From: Chloroflexota bacterium
Lineage (GTDB): Bacteria > Chloroflexota > Anaerolineae > Promineifilales > Promineifilaceae
DNA length: 59,872 nucleotides
Direction: 5' to 3'
Assembly: GCA_013112725.1 (NCBI GenBank)
Contig: JABFFZ010000028.1
Coordinates: 1 to 59,872 of the forward strand
How positions within the stretch are numbered: position 1 is the first letter of the stretch; each line of letters begins with the position of its first letter. The position numbers were made by a program, and so were the translations under genes. Shown here piece after piece: positions 40,825 through 48,846 of this stretch. Under the pieces are notes generated by a model. The model was not told the DNA's origin. It worked only from the letters and a program-made list of their open reading frames with translations, and did no database searches.

Positions 40825-41895
40825 ATGTTGCAAGGCGTTTCACAAATTCCCAGGGATGTGCTGGCTGTTTTAGGGTTGTTGCTGATAGGCTTGTTTGGTG
40901 TAGCTTATGTGATGAAGAGACGGGGGGAAAGGCGAACGGCCGTTGGCGCCCCCCCTGTGCCATCAACCCAATCACGTTTAAGACGCGGTACCGTCTATAC
41001 CCTCAGGCTGGTTGGTTTTGGCCTCTTCTCCTTTCTGATGATTGATCTGGCCCTGACGGTGTATCTCAGCCACCAGACCGTGAACCAATACATGACCCCC
41101 GCCACCCATGCGGTAGAAAAACCGGCAGATCTCACCTTTCCGGTGACAGAAATCACGTTCAGCGGTGGTGACGATCTGACAATGGCTGGCTGGTATGTAC
41201 CCACGCAGAACGGGGCCGTTGTCATCTTGCTGCATGGTTACAGTGCGGATCGTACGGCCATGATCTGGCACGCCGAGCAGCTTTACCGGGCAGGGTATGG
41301 CGTGTTGATGTATGACGAACGAGCGTCTGGTGAAAGTGAAGGCGATTATCGTTCGTATGGCTGGCAAGACCCGGCCGATGTGGCCGGCGCGCTCCGTTAT
41401 TTGCACAGCAAAGCAGATGTTGATCCCGATCAGATTGGCATTGCCGGGTGTTCGATGGGCGCGCAGATTGCTCTGAGCAGCGCCGCTTCCCACCCAGAGA
41501 TTCGGGCAGTCTGGGCCGACGGCCCTTCTGTTATTCGTGCCCGCGACGTTCCTTTTTCTATCCATCCCATCCTGTTGCTGGTACACCCTTCTTATTACCT
41601 GGTGGACAGGTTGATGGCCCGCAAATTAAACATGGCGCTGCCACCAGCGATGATTGACTTGATTGGCGATATTGCGCCCCGGCCAATTATGCTGGTTGCC
41701 GGTGGTACACCACGGCCGTTGGTTGGCTCTGAAGCTGTCATTCAGGAACGGTATGCTACTTTTGCTGGTAAAAATGCCAGCGTTTGGGTGATTGACGAGG
41801 CATTTCATTGTGATGGCCCGGCGTATCGGCCGGAGGAATATGCCGAACGCATGGTGGATTTTTTTGATGCGGCTTTTGCTGACGTGGCAAAGTGA
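40825..41895 (+). CDS. Membrane-anchored alpha/beta hydrolase
   Basis: 356 residues. Two N-terminal membrane segments (about 10-28 and 58-78) precede an extracytoplasmic or membrane-bound hydrolase domain: GAVVILLHGYSADRTAMIWH, the elbow IGIAGCSMGAQIAL (G-C-S-M-G), IMLVAGGTPRPL, and the histidine in VIDEAFHCDGPAYRP. It resembles the BAAT/dienelactone-hydrolase-like group. ATG 40825 has AGAGGAA before it; the same frame is open back into leuB. Substrate unknown. Confidence 0.85.
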   Translation: MLQGVSQIPRDVLAVLGLLLIGLFGVAYVMKRRGERRTAVGAPPVPSTQSRLRRGTVYTLRLVGFGLFSFLMIDLALTVYLSHQTVNQYMTPATHAVEKPADLTFPVTEITFSGGDDLTMAGWYVPTQNGAVVILLHGYSADRTAMIWHAEQLYRAGYGVLMYDERASGESEGDYRSYGWQDPADVAGALRYLHSKADVDPDQIGIAGCSMGAQIALSSAASHPEIRAVWADGPSVIRARDVPFSIHPILLLVHPSYYLVDRLMARKLNMALPPAMIDLIGDIAPRPIMLVAGGTPRPLVGSEAVIQERYATFAGKNASVWVIDEAFHCDGPAYRPEEYAERMVDFFDAAFADVAK

Positions 41896-41904
41896 GGTGG
41901 TGTG

Positions 41905-42825
41905 ATGGAAATGATGCTGGCGGCCCGGCCCCCATTTTCATTGGCGACTGTTGTCAATTCACATGGTTGGGTGCAATTGGCCCCGTTTACCGGGCCAGAC
42001 GCGGAAAACGGGTTTGATTATGTGCTGGAACTGACCTCCGGTCGGGTGATTGCCTTTCATGTGGGCGCGGCCGCAAGTGGCGTGCGTGTTTTTACGGAAA
42101 CGGCGTTGACCGCGGCCGAACACACCGAAGTGGAGCAGGCCGTCACCTGGATGTTGGGGCTGGATATGGATTTTAGCGATTTTTATGCCGCCACCCGCCA
42201 TGAACCGAAACTGGCGCATGTAGAAGAACAGGCGCAAGGACGGCTGCTGCGCTCGGCTACCCTGTTTGAAAATGTAGTCAAAACCATCCTGACTACCAAT
42301 ACTACCTGGGGTGGAACCAAACGAATGGCGCTGGAACTGGTGAATACCTTTGGCGCACCGCTGCCCGATGATCCGCAACGTCGTGCTTTCCCCACCCCAG
42401 CCCGGCTGGCCGCAGCGGATTTAGACACCCTGCAAAAAACAGTGCGATTAGGCTACCGCGCCCCGTATGTGCTGGAATTGGCGCAGCGGGTAGCCGGCGC
42501 CACTGAGGTGGCGGGCGCCACTCAGGTGGCGGGTGGCGAATTGGATTTGGAGGAGTGGAAAACGGCCGTACTGCCAACCAATGAACTCCGCCAACGCCTG
42601 CTCACGCTCAAAGGGGTGGGGCCCTATGCCGCCGCTTCCCTGCTCATGTTGATGGGGCATTACGATTCGGTACCGGTGGATTCCTGGGCGTTCAAGCTGG
42701 TGTCATACGAATGGTATGATCAACAGCCGGTCGGCCGTGCCGAAGTGGAAAAGGCCTTTGCTGACTGGGGGCAGTGGAAAGGGCTGGCTTACTGGTTTTG
42801 GGATTGGGCGTACCATCAGCAATAG
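41905..42825 (+). CDS. HhH-GPD DNA glycosylase (AlkA-like)
   Basis: About 306 residues. A base-excision enzyme: N-terminal TBP-like half (VLELTSGRVIAFHVG), then the HhH-GPD half with LFENVVKTILTTNTTWGGTKR, the helix-hairpin-helix LLTLKGVGPYAAASLLMLMG and the catalytic aspartate in VPVDSWAFK. This is the DNA-3-methyladenine glycosylase II/OGG-like layout; no Fe-S cluster cysteines. An 18-base tandem duplication (about 42496-42531) encodes A-T-E-V-A-G / A-T-Q-V-A-G in the linker. ATG 41905 is chosen over GTG 41902. Confidence 0.82.
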   Translation: MEMMLAARPPFSLATVVNSHGWVQLAPFTGPDAENGFDYVLELTSGRVIAFHVGAAASGVRVFTETALTAAEHTEVEQAVTWMLGLDMDFSDFYAATRHEPKLAHVEEQAQGRLLRSATLFENVVKTILTTNTTWGGTKRMALELVNTFGAPLPDDPQRRAFPTPARLAAADLDTLQKTVRLGYRAPYVLELAQRVAGATEVAGATQVAGGELDLEEWKTAVLPTNELRQRLLTLKGVGPYAAASLLMLMGHYDSVPVDSWAFKLVSYEWYDQQPVGRAEVEKAFADWGQWKGLAYWFWDWAYHQQ

Positions 42826-42832
42826 TTTTTTA

Positions 42833-42872
42833 CGCAAAGATGCAAAGACGCAGAGAAGCGCAAAGAGAAGGA
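42833..42872. repeat. CGCAAAGA-type simple repeat
   Basis: ACGCAAAGATGCAAAGACGC followed by AGAGAAGCGCAAAGAG is made of 7-8-base CGCAAAGA units. The complementary wording (CTCTTTGCGTCTTTGCG) is before leuB at about 39645 and a CGCGAAGA version is at 47250-47280. Confidence 0.75.
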
Positions 42873-42963
42873 AAAAGAACGGGAAACAGTTTTATTGGCC
42901 TGGAAGATGATACAATATCAACCTGAGTTTTAGGATGAACTTCTAAAGCCAAGGAGTTGCGAG

Positions 42964-43350
42964 ATGCTCACGACGATTGAAATTATTCACGAGCCACATC
43001 CAAAGAAAAAGGCGATTTATCGAGCCATTCATGGGGACCAACAGGCTTCTGGGAAAACGGCTGGTCAGGCCCTTGATTCTTTAGAAGAGTTATTAGCAGC
43101 TACCACTCAACAAGAAAAAGAAGGGACGATTGTTATCTTACAGAGGTTTCGCCCGGATGAATTCTTTTCGTCCCAGCAACAAAACCGGATGCAGGCATTG
43201 ATGAATCGTTTTCACGATGCACTGGCTGTGGATGAATCATTATCTGATGAGGAGCGACAAGAATTGGAGCATCTCATTAGTCAGGAATGGCAGGCTGCTA
43301 TCGCCCGCGCCGCTTCTTTTCTCGGCCAAACCGACCAGTCAACCCACTAA
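42964..43350 (+). CDS. Uncharacterised 128-residue protein upstream of HNH nuclease
   Basis: A soluble, mostly helical protein: MLTTIEIIHEPHPKKKAIYR, QASGKTAGQALDSLEELLAA, TIVILQRFRPDEFFSSQQQN, then an acidic helical part. AAGGAG lies before ATG 42964. It is followed by the HNH gene after 15 bases, so the two form an operon. The tandem 'small protein + HNH' arrangement is common in cyanobacteria and Chloroflexota, but its function is not known. Confidence 0.7.
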   Translation: MLTTIEIIHEPHPKKKAIYRAIHGDQQASGKTAGQALDSLEELLAATTQQEKEGTIVILQRFRPDEFFSSQQQNRMQALMNRFHDALAVDESLSDEERQELEHLISQEWQAAIARAASFLGQTDQSTH

Positions 43351-43365
43351 GCCACTTACACAGCC

Positions 43366-43770
43366 GTGAACCCCAATTACCCCTTTGTGGCTGAACGAGC
43401 GACACATCGGTGCGAATACTGCCATGCGCCAGAGGTTGTCTTTAATATACCCTTTGAAGTAGATCATGTTGTGCCACCGGGCAAAGGGGGAGTAGAAAGC
43501 CCGGAAAATTGGGCTTTGGCTTGCCGGGCCTGTAATTTGTGGAAATCGAACACAGTAACGGCCGTAGACCCGGAAACCGGTCAACTCGTCCCTTTATTTC
43601 ACCCACGCCACCACATCTGGGAGGAGCATTTCAGGGTGCAAGCAGAAGCCCCATTTCGGCTTATTGGACAGACGCCAACTGGCCGTGCCACTATCGAGCA
43701 GTTGAAAATGAATATGCCATTGCAGTTGATTGCCCGTTCACAATGGCTGGTGCTGGGGATTTTCCCATAG
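43366..43770 (+). CDS. HNH endonuclease
   Basis: 134 residues. The HNH core is complete: CEYCHAPEVVFNIPFEVDHV VPPGKGG, then NWALACRACNLWKSN, with two C-x2-C pairs for structural zinc. Start is GTG 43366. It may cut DNA (restriction-like or defence) or be a domesticated nuclease; the sequence does not say. Cotranscribed with the 128-residue gene just before. Confidence 0.88.
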   Translation: MNPNYPFVAERATHRCEYCHAPEVVFNIPFEVDHVVPPGKGGVESPENWALACRACNLWKSNTVTAVDPETGQLVPLFHPRHHIWEEHFRVQAEAPFRLIGQTPTGRATIEQLKMNMPLQLIARSQWLVLGIFP

Positions 43771-43802
43771 AGATTGGTGGGGGTTGAGAACGAAGGATAA
43801 TG

Positions 43803-44207
43803 ATGAGCAAAAGCAGCCTGAATCCTGATTCGCTGTTTCCCAGCCGCCAGTATGGCTTTTCACAAATTGTGGTGGCGCGCGGCAGCCGCACCGTTTACTT
43901 TTCCGGGCAGGTGGCCTGGGATGAAAACCAGAACATCATCGGCGAAAATGATTTGCGGGCGCAGGTGTGGCAGAGTTTGCGGAATGTGGAAATCGTGATG
44001 GCTGCCGCCGGTGGCACAATGGCCGACATTGTGGCCCTGCGTATCTACATTGTCCAGGAGTGGATGGACAAAACCGCCCCGGTCAGCGAAGGGCTAAAAA
44101 CCTTTTTCCCCGGTGACCATCCCCCCGCCACCACCTGGATTGGCGTGCAATCCCTGGCCCGGCCGGAATTTTTGATCGAGATTGAGGGTACGGCCGTGTT
44201 GGATTGA
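43803..44207 (+). CDS. RidA/YjgF/UK114 family protein
   Basis: About 134 residues. Family members hydrolyse reactive enamine/imine intermediates from amino acid metabolism. Seen: YGFSQIVVARGSRTVYFSGQ, DLRAQVWQSLRNVEIVMAAA, ALRIYIVQEW and PPATTWIGVQSLARPEFLIE IE. The place of the catalytic arginine (usually I-R-I or similar) is L-R-I-Y, so it may be present (about residue 82). AAGGA before ATG 43803. No link to ilvD is shown except closeness (0.5 kb). Confidence 0.88.
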   Translation: MSKSSLNPDSLFPSRQYGFSQIVVARGSRTVYFSGQVAWDENQNIIGENDLRAQVWQSLRNVEIVMAAAGGTMADIVALRIYIVQEWMDKTAPVSEGLKTFFPGDHPPATTWIGVQSLARPEFLIEIEGTAVLD

Positions 44208-44220
44208 CAACACCTCTTTC

Positions 44221-44243
44221 ATCAACCCGGTTGATGGTACAAT
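44221..44243 (+). promoter_or_regulatory. Palindrome and -10 before the antitoxin gene
   Basis: ATCAACCCGGTTGAT (44221-44235) is a 15-base palindrome just before TACAAT (44238-44243). The antitoxin gene starts at 44275. Autorepression by the antitoxin would be typical but is inference. Confidence 0.5.
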
Positions 44244-44274
44244 AGCGGCAGTTTAACTTTACTGGAGGTGAACA

Positions 44275-44499
44275 ATGGAAAATATGGTTAATCTTCCCCA
44301 ACAAGCAATTAAGTATCGAGTCGAGGTGACTCGTGACGGCCGTATTGAACTCCCTGTCCCTTTTACGCCAGGCGCACACTTGACCGTTTTTGTCATTGCC
44401 GAAAATGGTGACTCTTTCCTGGATTTGATGCAGGCTGCCGAAAGCAGCCTGGACTTCTGGGATAATCCTGTGGATGACGAGGATTGGAACAATGCCTGA
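44275..44499 (+). CDS. Antitoxin-like small protein
   Basis: 74 residues: KYRVEVTRDGRIELPVPFTP GAHLTVFVI and an acidic C-terminus ESSLDFWDNPVDDEDWNNA. A beta-rich DNA-binding start plus acidic tail is the plan of MazE/AbrB-type antitoxins, and the next gene is a MazF/PemK-type toxin start overlapping it by 8 bases. TGGAGG lies before ATG 44275. With the toxin lost it is an orphan. Confidence 0.7.
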   Translation: MENMVNLPQQAIKYRVEVTRDGRIELPVPFTPGAHLTVFVIAENGDSFLDLMQAAESSLDFWDNPVDDEDWNNA

Positions 44500-44569
44500 A
44501 CAGGGTGATATTGTACTCGTGCCGGTGCCATTTACTGATTTGTCGTCGCAAAAACGCTTCAAGAGTTGA
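44492..44569 (+). pseudogene. MazF/PemK-type toxin, truncated after 25 residues
   Basis: ATG 44492 overlaps the antitoxin stop. The product reads GDIVLVPVPFTDLSSQKR, the well-conserved first strand and loop of MazF/PemK RNases, and stops at 44569. No sign of the remaining about 85 residues is seen in any frame to 44700. So the toxin is dead. Confidence 0.8.
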
Positions 44570-44724
44570 CAAAACAAGCTGACTGAGGACTCGACATTAC
44601 AGAGCGCCATTGTGTTAGTGGATCGAATGGCAGAACCCGGCCATTAGTCAGAATAATTGCCCCGAAGGATTCCCCCTGATCGCTAAAATTTTGCAACAAT
44701 CATATATCTTTATGGAGGAAGGAC

Positions 44725-46404
44725 ATGACTCAACTGAATAAATACAGTTCACGCATTACGCAGGTGAAATCACAGGGGGCGTCGCAGGCGATGTTGTACG
44801 CCACCGGTTTGCAGCCGGCCGACATGGACAAGGCGCAGGTAGGCATTGCCAGCATGTGGTACGAGGGCAACTCCTGCAACATGCACCTGAATGTCCTGGC
44901 GGCAAAGGTCAAAGAAGGCGTCCAGGCTGCTGGTCTGGTAGGGATGCGCTTCAACACCATTGGCGTCAGCGATGGCATCAGCATGGGCACGGACGGCATG
45001 AGTTACTCGCTGCAATCCCGCGACTTGATCGCCGATTCGATAGAGACGGTGGTCAGCGCCCAATGGTACGATGCCATCATCACCCTGCCCGGCTGCGACA
45101 AGAACATGCCGGGCAGCATCATGGCGTTGGCGCGGCTGAACCGGCCCGGTTTGATGGTGTATGGCGGGACGATCCGGGCAGGCTGCACGGCCGTACACGA
45201 CAAACTGGACATCGTCTCCGCTTTCCAAAGTTATGGCGAATACCTGGCCGGGCGCATCACCGAAGAGGAGCGGCAGGACATTGTGCGCCATAGCTGCCCC
45301 GGCGCCGGCGCCTGCGGCGGCATGTACACGGCCAACACCATGGCCTCGGCCATTGAAGCATTGGGCATGAGCCTGCCTTACAGTTCCTCCTATCCGGCTG
45401 ACTCGGCTGAGAAACTGGTGGAATGTGTGCAGGCGGGTACGGCCGTTCGCCTGCTGCTGGAACGGGACATCAAACCAAACGACATTATGACCCGCGCCGC
45501 CTTTGAAAACGCCATGGTCGTGGTCATGGCCACCGGCGGCTCGACGAATGCCGTGCTGCACCTGATCGCCATGGCCCGATCAGTGGGCGTGCCGTTGACC
45601 ATTGACGATTTCCAGGCCGTGAGCAGCCGTGTACCTTTTATTGCCGATTTGAAACCAAGCGGCAAGTACGTCATGGAAGATTTACATAACGTGGGCGGTA
45701 TCCCGGCTGTGATGAAATATCTGCTGGCCAATGGCCTGCTTAACGGCGACTGCCTGACGGTGACAGGCAAAACAGTTGCCGAAAACCTGGCCGATTTGCC
45801 GGGATTAAGCGAAGGCCAACCGATCATTTATCCGCTGGAAAATCCTATTAAAGAGACCGGCCATATTCAGATTTTGCGCGGCAATCTGGCCCCGGAAGGG
45901 GCTGTTGCCAAAATTACCGGCAAAGAGGGATTGGTATTTACCGGCACAGCGCGAGTATATGATTCCGAGGAGGCGATGTTGGTCGGCTTGGAGCATGGCG
46001 AAATCCAGAAGGGGGATGTGATTGTCATCCGGTTTGAAGGGCCAAAAGGCGGGCCGGGGATGCCAGAAATGCTGACGCCAACGAGTGCGATTATGGGGGC
46101 GGGGTTGGGGCAGGATGTGGCGTTGTTGACGGACGGCCGTTTCTCTGGCGGCTCTCACGGTTTTATCGTCGGCCACATCACCCCGGAAGCGCAGGAAGGC
46201 GGCCCCATCGCTCTGGTGCAAAACGGCGACCAGATCACCATTGATGCTGCAAAAAATAGTATTGATGTTCTCATCCCGGAAGCCGACATGGCCGCCCGCC
46301 GCGCCGCCTGGACGGCGCCGCCCTACAAGGCCACACGGGGTACGCTCTACAAATATATCAAGAGCGTCAAATCCGCTTCTGAAGGATGCGTAACAGACGA
46401 GTGA
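44725..46404 (+). CDS. ilvD: Dihydroxy-acid dehydratase
   Basis: Fe-S enzyme that dehydrates 2,3-dihydroxyisovalerate and its isoleucine counterpart in branched-chain amino acid synthesis. 559 residues. Seen: [10 protein letters not shown] (cluster cysteine), [20 protein letters not shown] (cluster cysteine), [65 protein letters not shown] precedes ATG 44725. It stands alone and is followed by a terminator. The missing ilvBN and ilvC must be elsewhere. Confidence 0.96.
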   Translation: MTQLNKYSSRITQVKSQGASQAMLYATGLQPADMDKAQVGIASMWYEGNSCNMHLNVLAAKVKEGVQAAGLVGMRFNTIGVSDGISMGTDGMSYSLQSRDLIADSIETVVSAQWYDAIITLPGCDKNMPGSIMALARLNRPGLMVYGGTIRAGCTAVHDKLDIVSAFQSYGEYLAGRITEEERQDIVRHSCPGAGACGGMYTANTMASAIEALGMSLPYSSSYPADSAEKLVECVQAGTAVRLLLERDIKPNDIMTRAAFENAMVVVMATGGSTNAVLHLIAMARSVGVPLTIDDFQAVSSRVPFIADLKPSGKYVMEDLHNVGGIPAVMKYLLANGLLNGDCLTVTGKTVAENLADLPGLSEGQPIIYPLENPIKETGHIQILRGNLAPEGAVAKITGKEGLVFTGTARVYDSEEAMLVGLEHGEIQKGDVIVIRFEGPKGGPGMPEMLTPTSAIMGAGLGQDVALLTDGRFSGGSHGFIVGHITPEAQEGGPIALVQNGDQITIDAAKNSIDVLIPEADMAARRAAWTAPPYKATRGTLYKYIKSVKSASEGCVTDE

Positions 46405-46408
46405 CCGC

Positions 46409-46446
46409 AAGAAACCGGCTTTTTGAAAAGCCGGTTTCTTTGTTTC
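46409..46446 (+). terminator. Intrinsic terminator after ilvD
   Basis: 15-base arms 46409-46423 (AAGAAACCGGCTTTT) and 46426-46440, followed by TGTTTC. Confidence 0.85.
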
Positions 46447-46481
46447 TACGGCCGTTAGCCAGTCGTAAGTTTTTCATAAGG

Positions 46482-46508
46482 TTGGTCGTAAGGGGTGCTG
46501 CCTATACT
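46482..46508 (+). promoter_or_regulatory. Probable promoter of the sugar transferase gene
   Basis: TTGGTC (46482-46487), 15 bases, TATACT (46503-46508), about 80 bases before ATG 46588. GTCGTAAG is directly repeated across it (46463 and 46485), a possible activator site. Confidence 0.4.
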
Positions 46509-46587
46509 TCTGAATGTCTGAGAAAGTAACCCATTTATTCAACAACTACTTGGTAAATTTCATCGAACTTAGTGGAGACAAACGGCC

Positions 46588-47247
46588 ATGATCGCATCAG
46601 AATCAATTTTTACCACCCGCTACAACACTCACATCAGCGCCCAACAGTCTTATGCCGGCCTGAAAAGTCTGGTAGATTATGCTATTGTTATCCCGGCGCT
46701 GCTGGTTTTGCTGCCGTTGTTTCTGGCGCTGGCGCTGGCGGTAAAACTCGACTCTTCCGGCCCGATCATCTACCGGCGGCGGGTGTTGGGGCGTAACGGC
46801 CGTGTCTTCGATGCCTTCAAATTTCGCACCATGTACGTCAACGGCGATGACATCCTGGCCCAGCATCCCGAACTCAAAGCCGAACTGGACCGCAACTACA
46901 AATTGAAAGATGACCCCCGCGTTACCAAAGTGGGCAAACTACTGCGTAAATTCAGCCTGGATGAACTGCCGCAACTGTTCAACGTCCTGTTCCAGGATAT
47001 GTCCCTGATTGGCCCGCGCATTATCGCCCCGGACGAAATCGAAAAGTATGGCGCGTATGGCCCCGATTTGTTAGCCGTTATGCCCGGCATCACCGGTCTG
47101 TGGCAGGTGAGCGGCCGTTCCAACACCACCTACGACGAACGGGTGAAGCTGGACATGCAATACGTTCACAACTGGTCAATGGGGCTAGACATCAAAATCC
47201 TGTTCCGCACTTTCCCCGCCGTGATGAAAGGCGAAGGCGCTTACTAA
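46588..47247 (+). CDS. Initiating sugar-1-phosphate transferase (bacterial sugar transferase)
   Basis: 219 residues. Transfers a sugar-1-phosphate onto undecaprenyl phosphate to start surface polysaccharide repeat units. One membrane segment ([20 protein letters not shown]) is followed by the cytosolic catalytic part: [68 protein letters not shown]. This is the short, small-membrane-anchored form without the upstream CoA-binding-like domain. GGAG (46574) precedes ATG 46588. It stands alone. Confidence 0.94.
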   Translation: MIASESIFTTRYNTHISAQQSYAGLKSLVDYAIVIPALLVLLPLFLALALAVKLDSSGPIIYRRRVLGRNGRVFDAFKFRTMYVNGDDILAQHPELKAELDRNYKLKDDPRVTKVGKLLRKFSLDELPQLFNVLFQDMSLIGPRIIAPDEIEKYGAYGPDLLAVMPGITGLWQVSGRSNTTYDERVKLDMQYVHNWSMGLDIKILFRTFPAVMKGEGAY

Positions 47248-47288
47248 CGATCCGCGAAGGACGCGAAGAAGCGCGAAGAGAAAAAATA

Positions 47289-47320
47289 AAAACGCCTCAA
47301 CCAGATGGTTGAGGCGTTTT
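47289..47320. terminator. Bidirectional terminator between sugar transferase and rpsU
   Basis: 14-base arms 47289-47302 (AAAACGCCTCAACC) and 47307-47320, with A's before and T's after. Confidence 0.88.
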
Positions 47321-47323
47321 GCA

Positions 47324-47527
47324 TTAGACACCGGGTTTTTGAATCTTGCGCTGCCGCCGCACCGCTTTTTTCTTTTCAATGCGGTCCAGTTCGCTCTTAG
47401 ACACGTACCAGCGCTTGCGGCGCACGTCGGTCAACACGCGGCTCTTCACCACAGACTTCTTGAAACGGCGGAACAGCTGTTCCTGCGTTTCATTCGGTCG
47501 CAAATCAACCTTTGGCAATACTCTCAC
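47324..47527 (-). CDS. rpsU: Small ribosomal subunit protein S21
   Basis: 67 residues, very basic: ETQEQLFRRFKKSVVKSRVL TDVRRKRWY and RIEKKKAVRRQRKIQ are the S21 pattern. It joins the 30S subunit late and helps initiation. Start is GTG 47527 or the TTG 9 bases later; the Shine-Dalgarno AGGGGG lies directly against the GTG, so the TTG start (about 64 residues) is well placed. No dnaG or yqeY neighbour. Confidence 0.9.
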   Translation of the reverse strand: MRVLPKVDLRPNETQEQLFRRFKKSVVKSRVLTDVRRKRWYVSKSELDRIEKKKAVRRQRKIQKPGV

Positions 47528-47571
47528 CCCCTTGCTTTAAAATCTCTTTATTCATGTGGCTAAGTTTACCG

Positions 47572-48591
47572 TCATTGGCGCTGTTTGACCAGACCATTTT
47601 CACGCAGCCACACGGCCGTCCGCGCCATCCCCTCATCCAATGAAACCCGCGCCTGGTAGCCAAGCAATGTTTCCGCTTTGTATATGGGGTAAACGGAGCG
47701 GCGCGTTAGAAATTTGAGCCGTTCCTGGTTGAGGGGCAGCCCTAATTTGAACAGACTATTGGTCCCGGCCAACAGCCGCGCCGCCCACAGGGGCAGATGG
47801 CGGGGCTGTTTACCACACATCTGGCCGTAATACCCCATAAATGTTTGCCAGGGCACGGCCGTGTCACAAAAATTGAACGCTTCACCGGCTGCTGATGGCT
47901 GCACGGCCGTCAGCAGCATCCCATTAATTAGGTTATCAATATACACGGGCCAGGCATGTCCCGACCCATCGCCGAACAATACGGGGGCACCGCTCTGAAT
48001 GAGCTTCACCAGGCTCACCGTCCAGGCCGCCGAACGTGGGCCGTAGACCAGCGCCGGGCGCACCACCACCACTTCCTGCCCTAACGCCGTGCCCACTTCT
48101 CGCGCCTGCATATCACCCAGGGCTTTGGTACGGCCGTACACATCTGCCTGGGTGGTGTCCAATGGTGTCTTTTCGTCAATTTCCAATTTATCGGGACGGC
48201 CGTAAGCGGCAATGGAACTCACCGTAATCACCCGCTGCACACCCGCTTCACGGGCCAGACGAATGAGGGTTTGCACGGCCGTGACGTTGAGCGCCATCGC
48301 CTCAGCCAGGTCTTCCTTTATCCGACCACCACCCATCCAGGCGGCCGCGTGGAAGATGAGGTCTTGCCCGGTTACGGCCGTGTGCAGCGCCGCCTCATCC
48401 CGCAAATCCGCCGGTTGCAGCGTCACACCCGCTTCGGCTAGAAAAGGGACTTTCGCCAGATTGCGCCCCAGTCCGGTGACAATCGCCCCTTCCTCCGCCG
48501 CCAACCGCTGTGCCAGCCGCCCACCAATAAAGCCGGTAGCCCCGGTCACCAGCACCCGTTTCCCTTTCAATCCGTCGTTCAGGTAAGCCAT
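47572..48591 (-). CDS. NAD-dependent epimerase/dehydratase (extended SDR)
   Basis: About 339 residues. Seen: KRVLVTGATGFIGGRLAQRL (NAD binding), LIFHAAAWMGGG, VITVSSIAAYGR, the catalytic YGRTKALGD (Y-x3-K), and VVVVRPALVYGPRS. It acts on a nucleotide sugar, sterol or flavonoid-like substrate; specificity cannot be read. ATG 48591 is chosen because a -10 box lies 7 bases before it; the longer frame to 48669 is unlikely. Confidence 0.88.
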   Translation of the reverse strand: MAYLNDGLKGKRVLVTGATGFIGGRLAQRLAAEEGAIVTGLGRNLAKVPFLAEAGVTLQPADLRDEAALHTAVTGQDLIFHAAAWMGGGRIKEDLAEAMALNVTAVQTLIRLAREAGVQRVITVSSIAAYGRPDKLEIDEKTPLDTTQADVYGRTKALGDMQAREVGTALGQEVVVVRPALVYGPRSAAWTVSLVKLIQSGAPVLFGDGSGHAWPVYIDNLINGMLLTAVQPSAAGEAFNFCDTAVPWQTFMGYYGQMCGKQPRHLPLWAARLLAGTNSLFKLGLPLNQERLKFLTRRSVYPIYKAETLLGYQARVSLDEGMARTAVWLRENGLVKQRQ

Positions 48592-48598
48592 GCCCCGG

Positions 48599-48604
48599 AT
48601 TGTA
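48599..48604 (-). promoter_or_regulatory. -10 box TACAAT with leaderless start for the epimerase gene
   Basis: On the minus strand TTTTGGCTACAAT, 7 bases, then ATG 48591. Matches the arrangement at 38061-38081. Confidence 0.6.
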
Positions 48605-48637
48605 GCCAAAAGATGGGCAATTAGAAATATGGCTTGT

Positions 48638-48744
48638 GGCGCAGATAAATCTGCACCAATAGAAGGCAAAGTTGGCTTTCGCCGACTACTTTCGGCCGAT
48701 GGAGGTCGGCTTCGCCCTTGGTTGCCGCGATTTTAATCGCCGGG
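48638..48744. repeat. MITE-like element core (copy B)
   Basis: Shares with 28646-28774, in the same order, GGC(G)GCAGAT-AATCTGCACC, AAGGCAAAGT-GGC-TTC-CCGACT, and GCGATTTTAATCGC-GG, with a different central part. The ATTCTCAATTT ends of copy A are not present. Confidence 0.75.
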
Positions 48745-48794
48745 AGTTGAGTAGGTGATTGTCTTACACCATCCGCACCCTAGAAAATCCGTGC

Positions 48795-48800
48795 TATAAT
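48795..48800 (+). promoter_or_regulatory. -10 box (TATAAT) for dinG
   Basis: TATAAT 47 bases before ATG 48847; no good -35 seen. Between them is an ATTACCGATT repeat. Confidence 0.5.
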
Positions 48801-48846
48801 TCCCCCTGCTCACTGCTTACGAATTACCGATTACCGATTACGAATT

